Positions 52,535 through 61,534 of a stretch of 64,000 bases of DNA are shown here, one piece after another. The stretch is from Desulfosporosinus cupriresistens. GTDB lineage: Bacteria > Bacillota > Desulfitobacteriia > Desulfitobacteriales > Desulfitobacteriaceae. Numbering within the stretch: position 1 is the stretch's first letter; each line of letters opens with the position of its first letter. Under the pieces are notes generated by a model that saw only the letters and a list, made by a program, of their open reading frames with translations, did not search any database and was not told the origin of the DNA. The translations under genes were made by a program, and so were the position numbers. The stretch covers positions 62,001 through 126,000 of the forward strand of contig NZ_MASS01000002.1 of the NCBI RefSeq assembly GCF_001707885.1. The letters run 5' to 3'.

Positions 52535-53827
52535 ATGATTAAAGGAAATAATGTTACTGGTAGACAGAAAACAGTCTTTAATCTCAGGCTGAAACTAAGC
52601 GTGTTTTTTCACTTTATCCCTTTACTTTGGAATGGGGATATTTCCTTCAAGAGGTTTATCCTTCTCTTAAAAAGGCTGCTATTTTTTGTATCCAGGATGC
52701 AGCATAATAAGTTTGTCACAATTAATGGCAAGACTAGAATAGGACTTTATGTACCGGGTTTTCCATCCCAGGCTTTTTACACGGCCTGTCAGAAATTTAG
52801 TCAATTCTCAGAAAGAATGCCCTGTACAACGGTTTTATTATCGATTACGTCGGCCTGTCCCTATAGTTGCAATTACTGTTATCAGAAACTTGATAAGGGC
52901 AAGGATGTCTATATAGAGATTTTGATCAGGACAGTGAGCAAACTTCAGAAGATGGGAATTGCTTTTTTTAATATTGAGGGTGGCGAGCCCTTTCTAGTGT
53001 ATGACCGCTTGAAGAGGTTATGCTCTGCCATTGATGTCAGGTCGGAAATCTGGATAAATTCCACGGGCGCTGGTATGGATAGAGAAAAGCTGGTCGAGCT
53101 TAAAGATTTGCATGTAACTGCGATTATGTTTTCCCTGCACAGCCCCGATGCCGATGCTTTCAATCGATTTATGGGGAGCAATTCAGCCTGGGATACTATG
53201 CTGGACGGAGTTAAAATGTGTCATGATATAGGCCTGCCCGTGGCGTTTAATACCTGTCTGATGCGTGACGACTTTTATAACGGGACCTTCGAACGAATTA
53301 TGGTATTAGTCAGGGACTTCAAAGCTTGTCTGATCCAGATAATTAAACCCAAACCAGCGGGAGGGTGGTTGGAAAAAGAGGCTATTGAATTCACACCGGA
53401 GGACCTGGCTTATATAAAGACCCAGGTAAACCGATACAATTCGCAGAAAGAGTTCTCTGGTTATCCGGCAATCTCTGCCCAGATAATTGAAGAAGACAAA
53501 GGGGTTTTCGGCTGTACGGCCGGTGGCATCGACCGATTTTATATTAATGCCAAGGGAGATTTACAGCCCTGTGAGTTTCTAAACATATCTTTTGGTAATA
53601 TCGCGGTGGATAATTTCGAGGATATTTATCAAAAAATGCGCAGTTGCTTCGCCTGGGGTGGAGACTGTTATTTATGCGAAAGCTGCTCTAAAACGATTCA
53701 TAAAATTTATCAGGAAAATAGTCTAAAGTCCCTTCCTCTTCCTCCCGAGCTGTCGGAAATGATCTACAGTTCTTGGGACCGGGGGAGAAGAACGGATTTG
53801 TATGAAAGGTTGGAGAAGATTAAGTAG
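52535..53827 (+). CDS. Radical SAM enzyme with Cys-rich C-terminus
   Basis: 430 residues. The cluster motif is C108-PYS-C112-NY-C115 (SACPYSCNYCYQ), followed by the SAM-binding FFNIEGGEPFLVYDRL. The C-terminal half has CTAGGIDRFYINAKGDLQPC, then CYLCESCSK, a SPASM-like auxiliary cluster domain. The first 60 residues are amphipathic (LKLSVFFHFIPLLWNGDISF), perhaps a membrane contact. The reaction is unknown; a modification of the lipid head group or chain is likely. AGAGGG sets ATG 52535. Last gene of the cluster. Confidence 0.88.
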   Translation: MIKGNNVTGRQKTVFNLRLKLSVFFHFIPLLWNGDISFKRFILLLKRLLFFVSRMQHNKFVTINGKTRIGLYVPGFPSQAFYTACQKFSQFSERMPCTTVLLSITSACPYSCNYCYQKLDKGKDVYIEILIRTVSKLQKMGIAFFNIEGGEPFLVYDRLKRLCSAIDVRSEIWINSTGAGMDREKLVELKDLHVTAIMFSLHSPDADAFNRFMGSNSAWDTMLDGVKMCHDIGLPVAFNTCLMRDDFYNGTFERIMVLVRDFKACLIQIIKPKPAGGWLEKEAIEFTPEDLAYIKTQVNRYNSQKEFSGYPAISAQIIEEDKGVFGCTAGGIDRFYINAKGDLQPCEFLNISFGNIAVDNFEDIYQKMRSCFAWGGDCYLCESCSKTIHKIYQENSLKSLPLPPELSEMIYSSWDRGRRTDLYERLEKIK

Positions 53828-53859
53828 TTTAGGGCGTGGATATGTTTCCGTGGACGGGC

Positions 53860-54036
53860 CAGGACGAGAGTCGGTCGATCTCGGAAAATTCAACTTGGGG
53901 TATTCGAAGGCGATTTGAACAGGGAAAGGTCCATGTAGACCAAACGAAGTTTTTAGGTTAATGATAAAGATGAAAATGGGGACTTGGTATAAATGAGAAG
54001 CAAGCTAAAATCGTAAGAAGGATTTACAACGATTAA
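53860..54036 (+). pseudogene. Large serine recombinase fragment at the cluster end
   Basis: The plus strand reads QDESRSISENSTWGIRRRFE, then QGKVHVDQTKFLG, then after small frame changes KDENGDLV and INEKQAKIVRRIYND. This is the junction of catalytic and Recombinase domains of a large serine recombinase and matches the relic near 33.5 kb. It starts one or two bases after the point (53858) where similarity to the 31.5-kb scar ends. The remainder of 53828-54306 holds no gene. Confidence 0.85.
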
Positions 54037-54306
54037 TCGTTTTGTCACAGAGATGGGGATAAAGGAAATTTTTATTATCACTAAAAGTCAAGAGCAAGGA
54101 TCGGCTTAGCAGCAGGTCTTTGTTATATAGTATCTACCATTGAGAGGGGCAAAGCGCCTCTTTTTTGTAACCCTTAAAAGGACATTTCCATAAGATGGTA
54201 ACAGAATCAGCCAAGCTTTTTTAATCTACTTTGGTAGATTGCATTAATGAATGATTATCACCTTACAAGATCGTTCACAATTGTTGAATCTAAGGAGGAA
54301 ACTTGA

Positions 54307-55622
54307 ATGAATGACCAAAATAATAAGCTTGATGTCCTATTGGTGAGATTTCTCTGTAATCGCCATGGCGATGCTACTATGAATATTGAGCAAATGGGCC
54401 TTCTCTATGTTGGCACGTATGCAGCAAAGAATGGTTACAAAGTTCGGATACAAGACAGCCCAAATTTAACCTTTGGTGTTCTTATGGAATTGTTCAAAAT
54501 TGCGAACTAAAGGTTATAGGGTTCTACGTTGACCACGAAAATGTTAATGCCACAATGAGTGTCATCAATGATTTGAAAAGTATTGATGAGCATATATTGT
54601 GTGTAATCGGGGGGCCGCAAGGCTCTGCTATCCCCTGGGACGAACGAATTTTGCAAGAAAGCAGATGTGATATGGTCGTCCGAGGCGAAGGGGAACTAAC
54701 ATTTACGGAACTCCTGAACTGGTTTTTTAAGGGTAAAGGAGATCTGGAATTGATCCCAGGCATCACTTATCGAGAAAATAATCAGATTAAGCGAAATTCG
54801 GAGCGGCCTCCTATGCAAAACCTTGATCAGCTGCCCTTACCTGACCATAGTCTTAACTTTGATAGAAAAGAACCGAATGGTTCGGAAAGTCTTATTACCA
54901 GTCGGGGCTGTCCCTATCATTGTGCTTTTTGCTTTGAAGGAAAACGGGAATCAGCTTATCGCACCAGGTCAATTTCGAATGTCATGGAGGAAGTTGAAGA
55001 ACTTTTGAAAATAAGACACCCGTTTATTTAACTATTCTTGATGATACCTTCACGGTAAATCCGGAACGTGTCTTGGAATTTTGTCATGGAATGAAGCAAC
55101 TTCGGCAGAAATATTATAATGTTAGGTGGTTTTGTGAAGGCAGAGCGAATTTCATAACAAAATATCCCGAGATTGTTCCAGTTATGGTTGAGGCAGGTCT
55201 AATCCGGATTCAAATCGGAATTGAAACCGGAAACCAACACATTTTGGATGCTTATAATAAAAACCTGCGTCTTGAAGAGATACGTGAAACAGTCCGCATC
55301 TGTGCGGAAGCCGATGTTTTATCAATTGTCGGTAACTTTATTGTCGGTGGTGCACATGAGAATTGGGAAACGGTAAAAAACAGTAGAAAATTTGCGGAAG
55401 AGCTTCTAGAGATTGGCAAAGGTAGGCTGGAATTAACTACGACGATTTATACACCCTATCCCGGTACACCGATGAACGATCATCCGGAAGCGTTTGGCTT
55501 AAAAATGCTTGACCCCGATTGCGAGACAGGACCCGGAGACGATTATTGTTTCAGCATTTCATTTCGCAGAATGTCGTATTCCAACAGGTCTATACAAGAG
55601 GGATATTTTTAAAGAGATGTAA
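54307..55622 (+). pseudogene. B12-binding radical SAM protein, three frameshifts
   Basis: Joined frames give a complete B12-binding/radical SAM protein. The N-terminal cobalamin-binding part is LDVLLVRFLCNRHGDATMNI ... VIGGPQGSAIPWDERILQES, the cluster motif is ITSRGCPYHCAFCFEGKRES, then ILDDTFTVNPERV, QIGIETGNQHILDAYNK and YTPYPGTPM. Breaks occur at an AAAA run near 54500, a TTT run near 55022 and about 55570 (after which CRIPTGLYKRDIFKEM ends it). It is a recent pseudogene unless the read has errors. AGGAGG precedes ATG 54307. Such proteins act on complex lipids, peptides or cofactors. Confidence 0.85.
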
Positions 55623-55662
55623 GATACTAATTAAAATATTTTAGGCTTCAGGAGGTAATCTT

Positions 55663-56724
55663 ATGGATAACCTACAGCAAAACAATTCAGTAGAACAAAA
55701 TGGAGTGCCGTTTGTTTCTGCACAGCATAATGTGACTGATATTCCCATTACTGTTGCTGAAATTAACCATCTTTGGTCAACTTATATGGCTGAAAGTATG
55801 GCATGTTGCTTTCAAAAACATATTGTTTCTATGGCAAAGGACCCAGATTACCATAGTGTTATGCAATCTGCATTAGATCTTTCCAGCAGAAATCTTACGA
55901 TGATAGAAAACATATTTAAATCAATTCAACATCCTATACCTGAAGCATTCGGAGAAAAAGATGTGAATTCAATAGCTCCAAGATTGTTTGACGAAACTTA
56001 TGGTATAATGTACACGAGAAGTATGACAAAATATATCTTTCAAAATCATTATTTAGCTTTTACAGAATCGACACGATCTGATATCCGGCAATTATTTGAT
56101 GGGTTTATTGACGGTTCAAGAGACATTATCAGAAGAACCGATGATGTTCTTTTAGCAAAAGGGGTCTATCCTAAAACGCCATATATTGCTGTTCCTGATA
56201 GAGTAGAATTCATTCATGATAAGGATTATTTTGGTTCTTTTTTGGGTGCTGAAAGAACTTTAAATGCCCTGGAAATCAGTAATATTTTTTCTATTTTGGA
56301 ATTTAAAGTTATTATAAAAGCATTGAAATTGGGGTTTGCTCAAGTGGTAAAGTCGGATGAAATTAGAAATTTTTTCAATCAAGGTGCAAAACTTGCAGAA
56401 AAACATATAAATATACTCCGTTCTATTTTAGAGAAAGAAGGTTTACCTGGTCCCGAAATAGTGGATTATCGTGTTACGGACTCAAAAGAATCACCATTTA
56501 GTGATAGACTACTGTTATTTCATACCACAACAGTTATAGCATATATTCTTACTGCTTATGGTACTGGGCTGTCGAGAATGATGAGAAAAGATATTGTAGT
56601 AACTTATACTAAACTAATGGCAGATATACTGAGCATTTCCAAAGATGGAGCTAATTTATTAATAAGCTACGGTTGGCTTGAAAAAATCCCTGAAACAGTT
56701 AACCGTAAAGCGTTAACCCACTGA
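55663..56724 (+). CDS. DUF3231 family protein
   Basis: 353 residues forming two related halves of about 170. The first has VAEINHLWSTYMAESMACCF and FGEKDVNSIAPRLFDETYGI; the second has ALEISNIFSILEFKVIIKAL and the repeated four-helix pattern. DUF3231 proteins are ferritin-like helical bundles found in endospore formers, and some relatives are linked to spore coats. CAGGAGGTAA precedes ATG 55663. It follows the radical SAM pseudogene. Function unproven. Confidence 0.88.
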   Translation: MDNLQQNNSVEQNGVPFVSAQHNVTDIPITVAEINHLWSTYMAESMACCFQKHIVSMAKDPDYHSVMQSALDLSSRNLTMIENIFKSIQHPIPEAFGEKDVNSIAPRLFDETYGIMYTRSMTKYIFQNHYLAFTESTRSDIRQLFDGFIDGSRDIIRRTDDVLLAKGVYPKTPYIAVPDRVEFIHDKDYFGSFLGAERTLNALEISNIFSILEFKVIIKALKLGFAQVVKSDEIRNFFNQGAKLAEKHINILRSILEKEGLPGPEIVDYRVTDSKESPFSDRLLLFHTTTVIAYILTAYGTGLSRMMRKDIVVTYTKLMADILSISKDGANLLISYGWLEKIPETVNRKALTH

Positions 56725-56776
56725 CTATTTTGTTCTTATTTTACTGCAGAAGCCCAATTGTAAACTCCTAGAATCA

Positions 56777-56935
56777 ATAAACGGCAGAGAGCTTGAAGAA
56801 TTCGATGAGCAAATATTTGATGTGTTTGTTGAGAAGATAGAAGTTCTCACACCAGCGGATTTTGTTTTTGAGTTGAAGAGAGGGTTGAGGAAGAAGGGGA
56901 GTAATTTACATTCTGAGTCCCATAGTTATGGATAA
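56777..56935 (+). pseudogene. Serine recombinase C-terminal tail
   Basis: A frame without start reads INGRELEEFDEQIFDVFVEK then IEVLTPADFVFELKRGLRKK, the usual end of large serine recombinases (EFDE.LF...VEKI.V.....F.FK.G). It lies 52 bases after the DUF3231 gene. Confidence 0.8.
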
Positions 56936-57357
56936 TGCAAAGTACAGGTAGACCAAATAAATAAGTCCTCTCTATATTCCATGAATCTTTAAGGGAGACA
57001 AAATTGCACTGATAGACGTATATGCTTAAAGAAGAAAAAACTTCCAACCTAATTATGAAAAGATCTGCCATTCCCTTTTGGCAGCTCTCATATTCACTCT
57101 TTATTTAATTTTATCTCCTTTAAGATTTCTATTAGAGTTTTATCGATCCTGTTCATTTTTCTGATAAACCATACTAGTAAAATTATTACTATAGCAGGTA
57201 GTGTCAATAAATATAATGAAATGGTTAATGTGGACGGCGTTATAAATGCAGGATATGAGAACATTGCACCATCATCTCCTTCCCTTTTAAATACTCCTAT
57301 ATGGCTTCGCCCTATTAGAATAAATATCCTTCTGCGTCCTATAAAGAATGTTACGTA

Positions 57358-57390
57358 AAGCCCCCTCGTCGGACGAGAGGGCTATTTATC
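57358..57390. terminator. Terminator-like hairpin
   Basis: AGCC-C-CCTCGTC pairs with GACGAG-A-GGGCT around a single G, then ATTTAT. It is placed 3' of the minus-strand AICARFT copy. The rest of 56936-57450 has no supported gene. Confidence 0.6.
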
Positions 57391-57450
57391 TGGACAACTC
57401 CAAATGCCTAGCACTTACATAATAGGTAAGTGTTTTAAACATTTCCCGGC

Positions 57451-58206
57451 TCAATGATGAAACAGTCTCAATCCAGTCATAACCATTGTTATACCATACT
57501 CATTACACGAATTAATAACTATGTCATCTCTCACTGAACCGCCTGGCTGTACAATATATTTGACACCACTTTTAGAAGCACGATCTATATTATCTCTAAA
57601 AAGGAAAAATGCATCTGATCCCAAAGTTACATTTTTCAAATTATTAAGCCACTTTTCCTTATCAGATTCCGAAAGTCTTTCAGGAACTTCTTTTAGCACA
57701 TCGTTCAATATATTCAGTTCATACTCCGTTGCGTTGTTTCTGACAAACAGATCAATAGCATTATCTCGTTCAGGCCTTCCTACCTCTTGCTTGAATTTTA
57801 AATTCAGTACTCGGGGATGCTGCTTGATATACCAAATATCTGCTTTATCACCTGCGAGCCGGGTGCAGTGTATTCTTGATTGCTGACCCGCACCAACTCC
57901 TATTACCTGGCCATTTGAAACATAACAGACAGAATTTGATTGAGTATATTTAAGCGATAACATCGCCAATATCATATCTCTTCTTGCTTCATCAGGTAGA
58001 TGTTTAACATCAGTTACAATATTTTCTAGGTTTTCAAAACATGGGATTGCGGTATTCCTCTTCTGTACAAACTCTATACCATATATCAACCTTGTTTCCA
58101 TTTCAGAAGGCTCATAGGATGGATCAATTTCTATAATATTGTACTTTCCGCCTTTTTTCTGCTTAAGTATCTCAAGGGCTTCAGCGGTAAATCCGGGTGT
58201 TTTCAT
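57451..58206 (-). pseudogene. AICAR formyltransferase, 5'-truncated second copy
   Basis: 251 residues that match the C-terminal two thirds of the intact enzyme at 32142-33317: [60 protein letters not shown] and the same LRLFHH end. The first 140 residues, including the catalytic SFKHVSPAG, are gone; the frame opens with a chance ATG inside the homology and lacks a good ribosome site and a riboswitch. It is diverged (about half identical by eye), so this is an old paralogue rather than a fresh duplicate. Confidence 0.85.
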
Positions 58207-58411
58207 TTTCTTCTTTCTGGCTCGTTTACCGTGTTTTAACCCGTAGTGCTAAAGTCCGTTTTTCTCTCAAATAAGGCGATTTACTATGGTGTTTGCTTTC
58301 GGTTTTTTTCTATTCGGCTTACGTCTTATCCTTGGGGCATGGATAGTGTCAGCCTGGGCGTAGTCTAGTAAGAGAGGGATGAATATGCCTGATTGTAAAT
58401 TCTAGGAGACA

Positions 58412-58483
58412 ATGAACAGCAGGAAGAGTTTCGATGAACAAATATTTAATGCGTTGGTTGAGATGTGCTGTGCACCCCGTTAA
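58412..58483 (+). pseudogene. Serine recombinase tail fragment
   Basis: The frame reads NSRKSFDEQIFNALVEMC and stops, matching the same C-terminal segment as the relic at 56777. Two tails thus flank the truncated AICARFT gene. The surrounding 58207-58742 has no intact gene. Confidence 0.65.
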
Positions 58484-58598
58484 GGTTATTCAAACTCAAG
58501 AATAAATAAAAGTCCAATAATTAAATTGGTAGTAAACATTCTATGGGAAACCTGTGGACTTGCTAAAGAAATTTTAGCACTAATAATTGGTACATTTA

Positions 58599-58635
58599 GG
58601 GAACAGATCGGTTGCAACTGATCTGTTCCCTTTTT
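58599..58635 (+). terminator. Strong rho-independent terminator
   Basis: Perfect GGGAACAGATC and GATCTGTTCCC arms (extendable inwards) followed by TTTTT. It would end transcripts entering from the relic region before the cytochrome b5-DoxX gene. Confidence 0.85.
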
Positions 58636-58742
58636 GAGAAAACACTTTCGCTATCCAAATGAAAATTAATCCGTCTTAATTGTAGAAGCTTAGGTTGGTA
58701 CCGCCTAGGCAAGAATAAATAGATTAAAGAGGGGTTAATATT

Positions 58743-59408
58743 ATGAGGAAATTTACAGTTAACCAATTAAGTGCTTTTGACGGAATCAAGAATTCTGCCT
58801 ATGTTGGTTATCAAGGAAAAGTTTATGATGTGTCTACTATATTTAAGAATGGAGAACATGCTGGGATGAAAGCTGGTAAAGATTTAAGCGAAGACTTCGC
58901 CAAAGGTCCTCATAAAGAAGATATTTTTTCTAACTTTCCTGTAGTTGGTGAATTAACTTTTGAGAAAAGCCTATCTGAAAAAGTCTTTGCGGGTACTTCA
59001 CTACAAACTGATCTACTTTTGCGTCTCGCTCTTGGAATAGTTTTTTTCGCTCATGGAGCACAAAAATTGTTGGGTTGGTTTGGGGGTTACGGTTGGAGTG
59101 GTACAATGGGCTACTTAACTCAAACTGTGCATCTAGCTCCTCCAATAGCGGGGGTGGTAATTTTACTTGAGTTCTTTACCGGAATTGCTCTAATTTTAGG
59201 TTTATTAACTAGGCCTGCCGCTCTGGGGATAGCTATAGTTATGTTAGGTGCAGCTGTTACGGTTCATCTGCCTAATGGTTTTTTCCTGGACAAAGGTGGA
59301 GTCGAATATGTGTTTGTACTTTTCTTAGTTGCACTCTTCTTATTAATTAACGGGGCTGGAGCTGTTTCTATCGATAGGCTCATTAGGACCCGATATCAAC
59401 GTAGATAA
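58743..59408 (+). CDS. Cytochrome b5-like domain fused to DoxX
   Basis: 221 residues. Residues 1-75 match the short cytochrome b5-like heme/steroid-binding domain of anaerobes: FTVNQLSAFDGIKNSAYVGY, GKVYDVSTIF, GEHAGMKAGKDLSEDFAKGP and VVGEL. Residues about 90-221 are DoxX with four helices (LALGIVFFAHGAQKLLGWFG, VVILLEFFTGIALILGLLTR). DoxX proteins are membrane partners of quinone or thiosulfate redox enzymes; the fused domain could supply heme or bind a lipophilic ligand on the cytoplasmic side. Classic b5 heme His residues are only partly present (GEHAG). ATG 58743 follows AGAGGGG. Confidence 0.85.
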   Translation: MRKFTVNQLSAFDGIKNSAYVGYQGKVYDVSTIFKNGEHAGMKAGKDLSEDFAKGPHKEDIFSNFPVVGELTFEKSLSEKVFAGTSLQTDLLLRLALGIVFFAHGAQKLLGWFGGYGWSGTMGYLTQTVHLAPPIAGVVILLEFFTGIALILGLLTRPAALGIAIVMLGAAVTVHLPNGFFLDKGGVEYVFVLFLVALFLLINGAGAVSIDRLIRTRYQRR

Positions 59409-59428
59409 TTGACTGCAATTTAATTGTG

Positions 59429-59475
59429 ACAGACAAAACCCGTCGGATCACCATATCCGAGGGTTTTGTCTGTTA
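59429..59475 (+). terminator. Terminator of the b5-DoxX gene
   Basis: ACAGACAAAACCC (about 59429-59441) pairs with GGGTTTTGTCTGT (59461-59473), with inner TCGGAT/ATCCGA. The T-rich right arm favours termination. Confidence 0.8.
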
Positions 59476-59573
59476 GAATAGATTATATATTAATGACTAT
59501 CCAAACGATTAATTTAAAGTCCAATTAATAGGGCATTCTAAATTTAGTCTTAAAGGGTGAAGGGGTGAACAAT

Positions 59574-60170
59574 ATGAAAATCAAGGAAAACCTTTATACT
59601 GCAGATTCATTTGAAGGGGAACTTTCCTTTGAAGAAATAATTTCTCAAAATCAAGAAAAAATAATCAATCTAATCTATGGAATGACAGGTGATTACCACC
59701 TCTCTCAAGATTTAACGCAGGAGGCTTTTCTAAAAGCATTTCAATCAAGACACACATTTAGTGGTAAATCAAAATTCTCTACCTGGCTATATCGAATAGC
59801 TGTAAATGTTACGGTTGACCATCAACGAAAGAGCTGTGTTCGTAAAGAGATGGCTACAGATGAAACAAACCCTAACTTTTCAAAGGTTAATACCTCACCA
59901 GAACCGGATGGAGCTTGCCAGAAAAATGCAACACGGAATATAATATTCAGTTCTATCGCAGAATTACCTGATCAACAGAAAGAAGTCTTTGTTTTGAGAG
60001 AAATCAATGGTTGTTCAACAAAGGAAGTTTCCGAAATTTTAGGTTGCTCTGTAGAATTAGTTAAATGGCGATTACACAAAGCCCGGTTATCCCTGCGTAA
60101 AACGTTAAACAATAATACGAAATACAAAAACTTAGGGACAATAACCTTAAACAGTTTTGGACTAGAATAA
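59574..60170 (+). CDS. ECF-type RNA polymerase sigma factor
   Basis: 198 residues. Region 2 is NLIYGMTGDYHLSQDLTQEA then FSTWLYRIAVNVTVDHQRK; region 4 is IAELPDQQKEVFVLREINGC and STKEVSEILGCSVELVKWRL. It would direct polymerase to a special promoter set. No anti-sigma factor gene follows, unusual for the class, so control may be transcriptional. AGGGGTG sets ATG 59574 (GTG 59565 possible). Confidence 0.9.
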   Translation: MKIKENLYTADSFEGELSFEEIISQNQEKIINLIYGMTGDYHLSQDLTQEAFLKAFQSRHTFSGKSKFSTWLYRIAVNVTVDHQRKSCVRKEMATDETNPNFSKVNTSPEPDGACQKNATRNIIFSSIAELPDQQKEVFVLREINGCSTKEVSEILGCSVELVKWRLHKARLSLRKTLNNNTKYKNLGTITLNSFGLE

Positions 60171-60193
60171 GTAATATAATAACTAAGCCTCAT

Positions 60194-60442
60194 TCACAAA
60201 CTCTTAGCAGTATAAACGATAATGAATAATATATCTCTTTTGTAGTGACAGGCACGTTGAGAGTCTGCACTGATATCTTGATTAAATGACAGCAGTGTTT
60301 GGACCTGCTCAAGCTCATGGCGCAGTTTATCCTTTAACATGATCTGTTCATTAATGATTTCAAGCTGAGTTTGAACAACGAGCATCGGATTATAATCAGG
60401 ATTCTCAATAAATTCTTGGATTTCCTCTGATGAAAGTCCCAG
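60194..60442 (-). pseudogene. MerR-family regulator, C-terminal remnant
   Basis: On the minus strand the frame reads LGLSSEEIQEFIENPDYNPM, LVVQTQLEIINEQIMLKDKL and RHELEQVQTLLSFNQDISAD, the end of a TipA/MerR DNA-binding domain and its dimer helix. The N-terminal helix-turn-helix is missing and the tail runs into unrelated sequence. Confidence 0.7.
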
Positions 60443-60534
60443 TTAAGCCGCTGTAAAACATGGTGTCATAGAAGCACACCAGGAGCTAATCGAATCGGTT
60501 AGGGCCATAGAACGTAAACTAGATAACAAATAAC

Positions 60535-61053
60535 CTAGTAGGCAGGGAACGCAAAGAGGTGCCTCTTGCTTTGTAACCTTGGCCAAACAGTAGATGTCAT
60601 TGCAGTATTCGCGGAAATTTGATCATCAATTTTGGTTGACGTGAAATAGGAGGGATTTAAGCATTCCACACAATACCTGATGAGTTCGCTGCGCTGGACA
60701 ATGCCGATGAAAATCTCATTATCGTCCACAACAGGAACGAAGTTTTGTTCAGCGGCGCGGGCGATGAGGTTTTCCATTTGGGCGTTGACAGAAACAGGGT
60801 TATATTGGGTATGTCGCTCTATTTCATCAAGGTGGATTTTTTCGGTATTTGTAAATGTTAAGCCGGGTGTGTTTTTCATTTTCCAGAGGAGATCACCCTC
60901 GGTTAAAACTCCCACATATTTACCATCATCATCGATGATAGGGACTGAGGCATAGCGATGGTATTCCATCCGTTCCAATGCTTGGCGCATAGTTGAGTCG
61001 AATTTTAAATATACGATATCTTTCTTTAGTGATAGGAAAAAAGCGATGTTCAA
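60535..61053 (-). CDS. CBS-domain protein
   Basis: 172 residues with two CBS motifs: MRQALERMEYHRYASVPIID then YVGVLTEGDLLWKMK, and MENLIARAAEQNFVPVVDDN then FIGIVQRSELIRYCVE. The start NIAFFLSLKKDIVYLKFD is typical of stand-alone CBS proteins of Clostridia. TTG 61053 is preferred because GGAGG sits 8 bases upstream; the longer frame to 61110 has no site. CBS pairs bind adenine nucleotides and act as energy sensors; the partner is unknown. Confidence 0.88.
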   Translation of the reverse strand: MNIAFFLSLKKDIVYLKFDSTMRQALERMEYHRYASVPIIDDDGKYVGVLTEGDLLWKMKNTPGLTFTNTEKIHLDEIERHTQYNPVSVNAQMENLIARAAEQNFVPVVDDNEIFIGIVQRSELIRYCVECLNPSYFTSTKIDDQISANTAMTSTVWPRLQSKRHLFAFPAY

Positions 61054-61427
61054 TTGTCCAACCTCCAATGCAGAGAATTTCTGAAAGTAATCACTCTTAT
61101 CTTTAGCCATTGTCGCGTCATTTTGGGATTATCTTAAATTATAGTAGAAAAAAATATTTGTTAGAATATTCACAAAGATATGATATCATGTTTATCGTCG
61201 AAAATCCATAGCGTACTTATATCATCATAATCCGATTTAGCTATGATAAAATTTGCTGGTTAGTCTACTTTATAAAATCTCTAGATTGAACGAATGAACT
61301 ATTTTAGCACGTAGAAATTTATGCGGTATCTTCAGGGCATATAACTTTGATCATCAAATTAACTTAGCTTTGTAGAAGGATATATCATCCGAATGACCAA
61401 TGTTTCAGACGAACCGATATAATTAAA
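61054..61427. other. Intergenic region
   Basis: No coding or RNA feature recognised; AT-rich. Confidence 0.4.
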
Positions 61428-61470
61428 ATTGAGGAGTTCATAATTTAAAATAAATTATGAACTCCTCAAT
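61428..61470 (-). terminator. Perfect 20-bp-stem terminator of the small membrane protein gene
   Basis: ATTGAGGAGTTCATAATTTA (61428-61447), loop AAA, and its exact complement (61451-61470). On the minus strand the stem is followed by TTTAATTATAT. It lies 65 bases past the end of the minus-strand gene. Confidence 0.75.
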
Positions 61471-61534
61471 AGGTTGAAGGCGATTAAGCTGTACAAAACT
61501 TCATCAACTGATTACCTGCATAACCCTGCATAAC

